This document shows positions 1 through 9,000 of a stretch of 64,000 bases of DNA, in pieces. The notes under the pieces were generated by a model, which searched no databases, was not told the origin of the DNA, and saw only the letters and a program-made list of their open reading frames with translations. How positions within the stretch are numbered: position 1 is the stretch's first letter; each line of letters starts with the position of its first letter. The DNA is taken from NCBI RefSeq assembly GCF_963678635.1, contig NC_087069.1:8504633-8568632 (forward strand), in the 5' to 3' direction. A program made the position numbers and the translations under genes. Origin of the DNA: Symsagittifera roscoffensis (Eukaryota > Xenacoelomorpha > Acoela > Convolutidae).

Positions 1-316
1 CCGTTTTTTGGTGCGTCCTTATGTTTTTTTTTGTTGAAAATAATTCTAGATTTCGATTTTTAACTAATTTTGCTAACTGTTTTATAATCAAATCTGAATG
101 TTCATCGCAGTATTTAAATATTAGGCTAGCATAATCATCGAATAATCGACTATCTCGCACTTTGAATTAGGTCTGACAAAAAATTCAAGGTTGTTCGGCT
201 TAAGATTTTGCATACAAAAAAGCGTCGAAAAGCACTGATTGCTCATTTTAATTAATTCTGTCTGTCCGAACTTTTTGCAACTAATTATAACTCTTCAAAA
301 AATGATCTTCAAGCTT

Positions 317-487
317 TTACCACTGACCAAGTGACGATGGTCGAATATGACCGGCGGGAAAACCTGAGCTTCCATCACTAATTGTGCCACTCCGAGAAAA
401 TCCTCCACCTGCTGGTGTTGCCGGTGTTTGAGTACTAGGCGGAACAATTCTTCTCCGTGGGGGAGGCTGCTGCACTTGCATTGCTTT
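317..487 (-). CDS. Probable terminal exon of an unrecognised host gene (partial)
   Basis: Read on the minus strand, a pyrimidine-rich GGTTTCAG acceptor (AG at 488-489) precedes an open frame beginning K-A-M-Q-V that ends in TAA at 317-319. The 56 or so residues are low-complexity and rich in Pro, Ser, Thr and Gly (QQPPPRRR near the start, PSSLGQW at the end). The reading frame stays open upstream to 541 but becomes AT-rich and intron-like. The acceptor resembles nematode 3' splice sites. No family is recognised and no upstream exon was identified in the window. It could be a chance ORF; transcript data would decide. Confidence 0.35.
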   Translation of the reverse strand, partial: KAMQVQQPPPRRRIVPPSTQTPATPAGGGFSRSGTISDGSSGFPAGHIRPSSLGQW

Positions 488-896
488 CTGAAACCGAAAA
501 CAATTTATGTTTATGCCCGAACGGTGAAAAGTATCAAGCAAACAAAATTACGTTAATTATCATGAAACAACTCTTTTCGGGGTCAGATTACGGTTTGATA
601 CTCAATTTTTTATCAAGCTAAAATTATGCTCAAATATCTTATCATCCTAAAGTTCTCAAATTAGGACCTTTTAAACTTTTATATAGTAATCAGAAGGTCA
701 AAAGTATAATAGAAAACGAGGTTACAGTCGAAATTTTCTAGATATGGAAAGGATAATCATAAAAGAAGATGTCATGTTACAATTGCTTCCCATTTTACTC
801 AATGATTTAACTCATAAAAAATATATGAAAAAAAAATAGAAAAAAATTTGAGTAACTAATCTGATTTTACCGTGAATTCCCATAGGTTCCAATATT

Positions 897-1246
897 CATA
901 GGTTCCAAAATAAAAAATCAGTCGCATAAGTTCCAAAGTTTATCTTCATGAATTCTGATTGGTTGAAATTTGAGCCAACGAATTTATGGATTGATTGTTT
1001 ACTGTTCAACCAGCGTAAACTCAAGCTGCAGAATAGTGACGGCCGCAGCCGCGCCAACGTGTTGCGAGCTTGCCACCAAATGGTAGGACTCTATACAAAA
1101 TTTAGAGCCGGTTATCGCTGCAAAGCGACGACGCGCGCGTAGCGCGCCCACCGGCTACCTTAAACCGAGACTCGGCTAATTTAGTCTTTTGACCAATTGA
1201 AAAGATTTGAAACTTATGCGACTGCTTTTTTATTTTGGAACCTATG
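897..1246. repeat. Short inverted repeat, MITE-like
   Basis: The left arm at about 897-937 (CATAGGTTCCAAAATAAAAA...) is the near reverse complement of the right arm at about 1206-1246 (...TTTTTATTTTGGAACCTATG). A weaker second pair of arms continues inward (TTGGTTGAAATTTGAGCC near 960-977 against about 1166-1197). The middle is locally GC-rich, with CGCGCGTAGCGCGC around 1131-1148. There is no coding capacity of note. A further TTTTGGAACCTATGAAT lies near 1534-1551. It looks like a small non-autonomous element or foldback, with no clear target-site duplication seen. Confidence 0.5.
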
Positions 1247-1613
1247 GGACTTGTAAAGAAGTCAATTAAATTGAACAAGAAATAAAAAGAGCGTATATAC
1301 CGCACAGTTTACAGTTGAAGCAGTAAAGCGAAGGGTGTGTGTCAACTAGTTGCCTCAAGGATGCATCCAGCGTTCCCGCGCTGAATCGCTAGGTCTAGCT
1401 TTTGTTTGAGAAATTTAAAAGCTGGTTACTCACCCGTTAAGACTGTTATTCGCCTTGCAAGTTGTCCCTACGAACAACAATCCGCAAACATTTTGAGCAA
1501 TTGTACCGACGAAAACTCACTTGCTCGTTGCTCGTTTTGGAACCTATGAATACGCACCAATTTTACACATAAAATTAAATTTACAGTGTTTCTGTACTAT
1601 TTCAACGACTACT

Positions 1614-2527
1614 TGTAACATTCGCCCGGAAGATACATATCGACGGAGAACAAAACTAAGTCCTAAGACGACTGGCTAACGTCTAAACAGAGCTTTGCAT
1701 GCTTTTCACCGTCTCTACCAAGCCAGTACTTTCGGTGGTCTTTCTAACATCGGGTCGACAAAAAACGTTACTGCTTTCGGCTTCGGTCAAAACACTCAAA
1801 TTAACTTAATTACATGCAGAAATAGTGAGCTCATGGCTGGGTTTCAGTATCCCCAGACCACGAGGTCACTCCTAAAAACAGGGCTACTACTTCTTATTGA
1901 ATTATTATTGTTTTTGTTCAGTATATAAAATCATCATCTCCATCGAAGATGGATCAACCTTTTCCCCCAACTCCTAGCTTCTCATTCTAGCAAAATGAAT
2001 TCAGATGTTAATTAGATTCAATTCAGGACATGACAGGGAAGCTATAAGTTCATTTAAGATGATAAAAATTTCAGTCCCGAAACCCCTCCTGATTCTCGAA
2101 TCCACTGAATCAAGCACGTTAAGCTTGATTTCTCTGTAACCCGGAAGGCTGGTTTCCACCACTCACTGTTGTTAGCAACTGCCTTGCAACTATTGTAGCG
2201 ACACAATAGTTGCAACTTGGAGCGGTCTCTGCTACTTCTGCTTTTCTCTGATTCTGATTCTCAATTTTCTCGTTGTTGTCGTCGTCGCAACTATCGTTGT
2301 TGTGTCCTTCTTCGACTTTTCTACCAAAATGGCCGTTTCTGACGTTTCTCAGAAATATGACGTCATAATTCGAATTTTTAAAATTTTAAAATACCAGAAT
2401 ATTCTAGCCCTCACCGTTTGGCCAATCGTTCCAATAACGCTCTTATTCCCTCAAAATCGCCAATTCGGAAGGTTCATTGCTAAAATTTCGAATATGCCGA
2501 ATCTGCATTTTGCTCCATTCTGGTCGA
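1614..2527 (-). repeat. 3' LTR of copy 2, main part (split by copy 1)
   Basis: The segment begins on the plus strand with TGTAACATTCG and runs to CCATTCTGGTCGA at 2527, where copy 1 is inserted. The remaining terminal bases (CGAATGTCACA) are at 26907-26917, next to copy 2's polypurine tract. The LTR ends form a short inverted repeat of TGTNNCATTCG type and read TG...CA. The sequence matches the LTR at 48809-49730 closely, including subtype variants (for example TTCTCATTCTAGCAAAATGAATTC, seen in these two but not in the LTR at 49757-50661), as expected of the two LTRs of one element. Confidence 0.85.
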
Positions 2528-3187
2528 TGTGGCATTCGACCAGAATGGCCAAAATGCAATATGTGCAGACCTCGAATTTTTAGCAGTAAACCTTCCGGAT
2601 TTGTGGTTATTAAGAACTAAGAACGTTATTGGAACGGTGAGGGGTAAGAAACCAGCCTTCCGGATTAGGAGGAAATCAAGATTAACGTGCTTGATTCAGC
2701 GGATTCGTCAATTCGGAAGGGTAAAGGAACTGAAACTTTTATCCTGCCACGTAAACTTTTAACATCCTGTCATGTCCTGACTTGAATTTAATTGATATTT
2801 GGATTAGTTTTGACAAGGATGAGGTGCTAGGAGTTGGGGGAAAGGGTTGATCCATCTTCGATGGAGATGATGATTTTTATCTACTGAACAAAAATAATAG
2901 TAATATAATTAGTAGTAACCCTGTTTTTAGGAGTGACCTCGTGGTCTGGGGATACTGAGACCCAGCCATGAGCTCACTAGTTGCATGTAATTAAGTTAAT
3001 TTGAGCGTTCTGGTCGAAGCCGGAGAGCAGTAACGTTTTTGTCGACCCGATGTTAGAAAGACCACCGAAAAGTACTGGCTTGGTAGAGACGGTGAAAAGC
3101 ATGCAAAGCTCTGTTTAGATGTTAGCCAGTCGTCTTAAGACTTAGTTTTGTTATCCGTCGATATGTATCTTCCGGGCGAATGTTACA
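2528..3187 (+). repeat. 5' LTR of copy 1 (internal deletion)
   Basis: It starts TGTGGCATTCGACC and ends GCGAATGTTACA. Compared with the 920-bp 3' LTR at 25987-26906, about 260 bp are missing at about 2635, between two similar GGAACG/AACGG sequences, which suggests a microhomology-mediated deletion. The remaining bases are nearly identical to the 3' LTR, suggesting a fairly recent insertion. Many CCTTCCGG/TTCGGAAGG motifs occur here as in the leader. Confidence 0.85.
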
Positions 3188-3199
3188 TACATGTTTTTA

Positions 3200-3214
3200 T
3201 GGCGCTCCTGGGTG
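3200..3214 (+). promoter_or_regulatory. Primer binding site, tRNA-Asn type (copy 1)
   Basis: TGGCGCTCCTGGGTG lies 12 bases after the 5' LTR. Its complement, CACCCAGGAGCGCCA, has the form of a tRNA 3' end: CCA, discriminator G, a seven-base acceptor strand and T-stem CACC. Eukaryotic tRNA-Asn has discriminator G and a ...CCACCCAGGGACGCCA-like end, so tRNA-Asn is the best guess for the minus-strand primer. The same 15 bases occupy the same place in copy 2 (48782-48796). The match was judged by eye, not against the host's tRNA set. Confidence 0.6.
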
Positions 3215-3599
3215 TTATTCTTTTTTAACATCATGACCGGCAGAACCGTTAACCAGCACTCCGCGCCAAGCGGATGCTCACATTAACGCCCTTAATAGGC
3301 CTAAACCGCCGGGGCGGAAGGGTAGTTCGGAACGCGGAAGCCTTCCGGATTACCGTGAATAGTTTTTTAACCTAGTTAAGACCGAAAATTCACGAACCAG
3401 GAAGGGTGGGGGGAATCGCGAACCCCTCATCCCCTGAGTGGTTTGTGACCAAAAACACTTAAAGATATAAGTAAAACCAAACAAAAAGTAGTATAGTACC
3501 CAAGAAAAACAAAAAACATAAAAAATTGACGAAAAAACCAAAAACAGTAAAAAAAGTAGAAAATCAGTAGAAATCATCCCCCCAGACAAGATGTGATCC

Positions 3600-3987
3600 G
3601 GCCCCCCGTTTGTTTGTGATAGATATATTGTTGTTACAGGCATTTATATCAGTCAGGATTGTTACGATCAATTTTGTAGCCCGTTTGTGAGGCTTGTACT
3701 GTAGGGTTATTTGAGCATTTAAGCACGTTAATCATAAATTGCGCTCAATCCGGAAGGGTCAGCTGATTTGCGCTCAATTCGGAAGGGTCTTGGGTGAAGA
3801 CCGATCCGGCAAGCAGTACAAGGAGCAACAAGAAGAGGCTCAACGACGACAACAATCGACTGTTGGGTATCGTTAACAAGTTTTGTAGCCCTTTTGGCAC
3901 AAAAATTAAGATAGTAATCTGTGGGGGGCTCGACAGTGCTGCACTGCAGTGACCCTTCACCGAACTGCGAATATCCGAGTTAAGCAC
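3600..3987 (-). pseudogene. Broken antisense small secreted-protein-like ORF in leader (copy 1)
   Basis: On the minus strand, opposite to ORF A, an open frame from 3987 contains a hydrophobic stretch (LFLLLLVLLAGSVFTQDPS) that looks like a signal peptide with cleavage near VFT/Q. It stops at TGA (3745-3747), where copy 2 has TGG, and further on carries one extra base (CAAACGGGC versus CAAACGGC), which shifts the frame. The ATG used in copy 2 (48144) is TTG-like here. The copy 2 counterpart is intact. The family is not recognised. Confidence 0.4.
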
Positions 3988-4002
3988 CTTAATTCGGATA
4001 TT
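3970..4002 (+). promoter_or_regulatory. Conserved leader hairpin
   Basis: AATATCCGAGTTAAG, loop CAC, CTTAATTCGGATATT: the 15-nt arms pair fully in RNA if one G-U pair is allowed. Copy 2 keeps the structure at 47994-48026 with changed loop and arm bases. The left arm, extended to GCGAATATCCGAGTT (3967-3981), is also perfectly complementary to AACTCGGATATTCGC at 5405-5419. Confidence 0.5.
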
Positions 4003-4479
4003 AAGGAAACCCGGAGGGGTATAGTATTACTAATATTACTATTTATATCGCCTATATTAATAGTCTTATATCGTTTTTCAGTCAAAAACAACGAAAATAG
4101 ACCGGTTTTTAGGGTCAAAATGGCGATATTTTGATCCCCCCACAAGTCGCGATTTTTGAAATATCGATATTTTTTGAAACGGAAAAAAGCGCTAAGTTAG
4201 TGTGTTACATCGTAATTGCACTACCATAATAGACAGAACCGGTTGAGTTTAGTTCGGAAGTGGTTGGAACTATTTTGGAACAAAAAAAAAACGAATTTTC
4301 GTGATTTTTGAGAAACCGAAACACTAAAAATTCAGAAAATTTTTTGAAATTTTTGAGTTAGAACAGTAAAAATTGTTGTTCGGACAACGTCCACTAGTGA
4401 ATCTACAAGTTTTAAAACCCGCTACCCGAAAGCCTTCCCGGTTGCAGAGTAATCGAACTTAACGTGTTTGATTTGGTGG

Positions 4480-5270
4480 ATTCATCAATCCGGAGGGGTA
4501 CAGGTAGCATAGTTTTTCGCAAATTTTTTCTACAAAAGCGTTTTAGATCGGGTCTTTTGCATTGAACTAGAAGAGTATAGGCCTTCTGAGCTCGGATCAA
4601 TAATTTTTAGGACGAAAGGACCAGATTTGCAGAAAAATTTAGGCGGAACCTATAAGAGAGAAAAAATTTTTGAGTTTAGAAAAAAGACGTTTTGGTTAAT
4701 AACTTTGAAACTACTGGGCATATCGAGTTGATCTTGGTACCAATAGATCAGAATTTAGCTGAACTTACTGATAGGGACAGAAATTGTTCGGAAAAGTAAG
4801 CGTGAAAAATTTTTGAGATTGTTTTTAGCAAATTCCTCAATTTGGAAGGGTACACCCTTCACGTTTTATAAATTTCTTTTAGAAGAGCCCTTATACCCCT
4901 ACCAAAAGGTAATAGCGGTTGAATAAAGTAACTTTAGGCCATTCTAGACGAGAAGGGAGGGCTAAAGGCACAACAAAAGCTTAATCGAGCCGAAGTTAGG
5001 CCGGCGATAAGACCCTTCACCGTTAGTGTGAATTGGCAAATAAGAGGCTTAACTTCAATCCGGAAGGGTCTAGGAAGGTAGTACATACCCTTCCCAGTTA
5101 ATTGAAAGAGCATAATTGCATCGGAGAACGTATCCGGAGGGGTATAGGTTGAAAAAAGGAAATCTCCGAAAAGCCACTTTTACAAAACCGGAGGGCTCCC
5201 AATCCGGAGGGGTCTAGATTCTATTAGTCCGGAAGGGTCCTATTTGTGCCAATCCGGAGGGATATTTTTT
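4480..5270 (+). repeat. Dispersed CCGGAGGGGT/CCGGAAGGGT motif cluster (copy 1 leader)
   Basis: Short motifs of the form AATCCGGAGGGGT or AATCCGGAAGGGT recur at irregular spacing, for example near 4490, 4848, 5055, 5130, 5190-5215, 5230 and 5252. Relatives occur in the LTRs. Copy 3's leader has a much denser array at about 62670-62960, so the copy number varies between elements. No coding function. Confidence 0.6.
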
Positions 5271-6040
5271 ATTAAGGACTTAGGTAGAAGAAAGAAAGAC
5301 TAAAAAGTGAGAGGTATTAGGTTATTAGCACACAGGCTAGCTATCAGTGACTGCACTGGTAACTTGCCTTTCAATAAGAACCAGACTAATACAAAACAGG
5401 TCCGAACTCGGATATTCGCGACACTAAGTCTAAATTAAAAAGAGCGTGATTCATTGGTGTGGATTGAAACATAATACGTTTTTGGGAAAAGTGACTGCCC
5501 TGAGGATTTTAGTAGGTCTAGCTCGGGCAGTCCGAAGGCAGATAGGTAACACAGTACTCGGTGGGTGCAATAGCCGCCCACTTGAGAAAATTACTGCCTT
5601 CAAAGTTTTGTCTGTTTGGTGCAGCACCGAGCAGGGAAAGCTTTTTCTTTAAAAGACAAGTTCGACTATTGTACTGCGACCGACTAAGAGTACATTACAC
5701 ATACGTTTTTTCATAGAGACATTCATATTCTGTCATTATATATTTGTTTGTTTTTGATTTTAAATCAACATAAACTGTGCTTGATTGGGTAGTGAGTACA
5801 CTATCTTTTAAATTGACTGATAACATCATATTGTGCTAGTTTTCAAATCTTTGGACCAATAATCGGTTAGTGTGAATAATTTTTATACAAACTGTACTCT
5901 GATAACATACAGGGATTCGTGGTCACTATTTAATAGAATCTTGTGAAAATTATTGTGTTGTGTCATTATTATTGTTAATAAAACTATAAAGTCTCTAGCA
6001 ATCGGGTTAAGTATAGGCATTAATAGGTGACAAATAGAGA

Positions 6041-9000
6041 ATGAGTCTAGACAAGTCAAGGATACCAAAACGAGGTAATAGCTCTAGGAAATTCATACCT
6101 GAAAAGCAAAGAAAAACGATGACCGATTCTTTTGTGGATTGGATCAAGCGATCCCGGTCTGACAAAAGGGGGACGGTTTCAGGCAGAATGATTGAAACGA
6201 GAAGTCAGAAGACCTCAGAAGAGCGAAAAGAACTGTTAGAAGTGGAGGTCAATACGGACCATACCATGAATGACAACCAGGAAGTAAATGGACTGGGAGG
6301 AAGAGGCAGAAGGCTGGCGAGTGAATCTACCCCGGTAGAACAAGGCCATGATTTTGCCACTTCCAACGGGACATTGGATCGAGAAGAGATGTCGGAACTG
6401 TCCGCCATCTCAACTGAAGTAACGGCAACTAGAAGATCTCCGACAGACAACACCATGATGGCAAGCGGAACTGGGAAACAAACAACGTCATCATCGTTCT
6501 CAGAAAGAATGAAGAACACCTTCGGAAACATCTTTCCATTCACCATGGGAGGAGGCGCGGGGAACGAAGTTGAAACCCAGGAGGAAGAGGTTGAAGAGGA
6601 GCAAGGGGACTTTGGATCTCAAGTCAGCCTCAATAGTTCGATCCAGGAAAGTGAGGCACACGTCGGAAGAGAGACTGGAACCATGGACAAATTTGGTGTA
6701 GTGACAACGATAAGCAAGGAGGCAAACACACCGGGCCAGTCAAAGGACTTCGCGATTAGGACAAGTTTGGAGCCACAACCTGGAGAGGGTAGAACCAGAG
6801 GGCTCGGCAACGCGTTAATGGATCCTGAAACAAATAATGAAAAGACGTTGAAGCAGAGAGTCAAGGCCCGGATCTCGACAAGCACGAAGTTACCTGGGAC
6901 CGACAGGGTTACACCACCACTAGTGACGCCACTCATGGATAACGAGGCAGCACTAGAGGAAGCCTTAAACAACATAGTGGACAGCTTAGGAGAACAAAAC
7001 GAGCAGATGTCGATAAGGATGAGTGAACTAGAAAGAGCAGTTCACATTGAAAGAGAAAGTCTGCGGGAAGAAATAAACCGCATTAGACAAGAAGTTGGCA
7101 GGAGCGAAAAACGCTTGAAAGAAAGAACGGACGAACATATGACGAGGAACTTGTCGCGAATGACAAGAGAGGCGGAACAGAGGGAGTTACGCTTAAGAGC
7201 CGACATGGAGAAGTTAAGAATTCAGCAAGAGCAGTCTCTTGGGACTCTTGACACAAAGATAGATGCGATGATGGAGAGGCGAACTCAGGCTATCATGGAT
7301 AGGTTGGACGGGCTACTAAGCAGCAAGAGTGGACCAAAAGAAGGAGAGCCGAACTCGGGAGGTCCCAGTAGGGAACCGAGGGTGAACTTCAATGAACATC
7401 AAAGGAGAAAGACGTATGGATCCACTAGAGGCAGGGGCAGTTCATCAGGCTATGCCACAAGGGGTAATGCAGCATGGGGCCCGAACAGTAGAGCAAGTTC
7501 AACGGGGAACAGACAAACCTCTAACGAACGACCAACGCAAGGCACACATGCGACTGGGAGAAGTGATTCCGGCAACAGTGGGCATGCAAGCCCGAGGAGG
7601 AGTCATGAGGGCCAAGCGGGAAGCGCTCACGGTGATTCGGATTGCAGGGATGCACCGCACACAGAGCCTTCGACGAGGTGTGAGGACACTCAAGCGGGAC
7701 ACTCAAGGGATGCTACGGCAATGGCCACAGCATTTGAACCCCTGAACAGGTCTTTGGAGACATTCCTGAAGCGGTTATCTAGAACCAATGATCGCAGTGA
7801 GAAGTCCAGAAGAGTCTTTAAGAAGCCAAGATGCTACAAAGACGAATCTGATGGCTGTATTGATACCTGGATAGAGGTAATGAAGCTGCATTTCGAGGAA
7901 GAGGACTTGTCGGAGCGACAGGAATGCAGCGCGCTCACCAGCAACTTAGAAGGGACAGCCCTGAACTGTGTCATGGCCGAGAAACAGTATCAACGTGACA
8001 CTGCTGAGAAAATCTTCGAAATCTTGTTAAACCGTTTCGGATCAGGGGTGCAGGGGCACCAGGCGATGATGCGCTTTGAGAAACGGAGGCAACGAGAAGA
8101 TGAAACAATAGACAAGTTTCTCGATGATTTGGAAATGCTGAGAAGACGTAGCCAACCGGATGAGTCAAACCGAAGGATGAACCTAGCCGTAGCCTCAAAA
8201 TTCATCGATGGTGTGAAAAATGATGAACTTCGTACGATGCTAGCAACGCATTACACACCACTATCAACTAATGCGCCAACACCGGAGGAGTTAAGGCTCA
8301 AATCAAAGGAGTATCTTTTGTTGAAACCTCCTTCGAGATCTGGATATTACAAGAACAATTATGGAAATTTTAACAACGGACCAGCAAACCAAGGGAACAA
8401 TTGGTACAAACCGAGGGATGATATGGACAAGAGACGCTCTTGTGCTGATTGCAGTTCAACGGACCATCATGTGTCAGCATGCCCAGCTTACAAACAAGGC
8501 ATGAAAGCAATAGGCTTTAGCCTCGAGGACGAAGATGCGTCAGAGTTGGACCATGAGGATTTCATGAGAGGAGTAATTACGAAATTCGGCCCGAGGTGTT
8601 TCTTTTGCAACTTGGAAGGTCATTTTAAATCAGATTGTCCGCAATTCTGGGATGCAGTGGCAGACATCAAGCATCCAAGACATGAAGAAGCTTTGTCAGG
8701 AGTGAAAGCCAGCAAGGCTCGACTTTTGAGTGAAGCGGAGGCACGCAGAAAGGATAAACCTCAAGAGCTGGCGGCAGAGAAAATGCAAGCGGTAACAGGG
8801 GAGACACGTGGGCCGGAACCGGCAACTGCGGCTGAGGACTTCAAGATCGATTATAAGGCAGCCGCAAGGGATGCTCTTAACAGAGTACAACAGGAATTGG
8901 TGACGAAAGAGATCGAACAGAAAGTGAAACTTGAACTGGAGAATGAAAAACTTCAGGAGCAACTGAATACCTTCGAAGCAACGGAGTTCGAGGAAACTAA

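Larger units (their letters stand above)
1..1613. other. Host flanking DNA outside the retroelements
   Basis: This is the only sizeable stretch not belonging to the three large retroelement copies. It is AT-rich and holds a probable terminal exon (317-487, minus) and an inverted repeat (about 897-1246). In 1-316, 488-884 and 1256-1613 I see no convincing gene, only AT-rich sequence. The stretch ends at TGTAACATTCG (1614), the outer end of copy 2's 3' LTR, preceded by ACT, which also follows copy 2's other LTR at 49731-49733. Confidence 0.7.
3215..6040 (+). other. Long untranslated leader of copy 1
   Basis: This 2.8-kb leader between the primer binding site and ORF A is conserved in copy 2 (46055-48781) and in part in copy 3 (61905-64000). 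It carries many CCGGAAGGGT/CCGGAGGGGT motifs (roughly 3310-3440, 3740-3790, 4010, 4430-5270), a 33-nt hairpin (3970-4002), a broken antisense small ORF (about 3600-3900), and a short sense ORF near 5446-5652. No sense ORF of retroviral type is seen. Its function is unknown; packaging, translation control or promoter activity are possible. Confidence 0.6.

Noticed and set aside
1260-1400. A possible small structured RNA gene in the host flank
   Set aside because: Somewhat GC-rich segments occur, but no tRNA, snRNA or spliced-leader pattern could be supported.
1614-3187. A complete 1.57-kb foldback DNA transposon with long terminal inverted repeats
   Set aside because: The two arms are LTRs of two different elements placed head to head by nested insertion; the right arm leads into the primer binding site and leader of copy 1, and the left arm pairs with the LTR at 48809-49730.
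5454-5470. TGGTGTGGATTGAAAC as primer binding site
   Set aside because: Its complement does not have the spacing of a tRNA 3' end (too few acceptor bases), and it is 2.2 kb from the LTR. The site at 3200 fits better.
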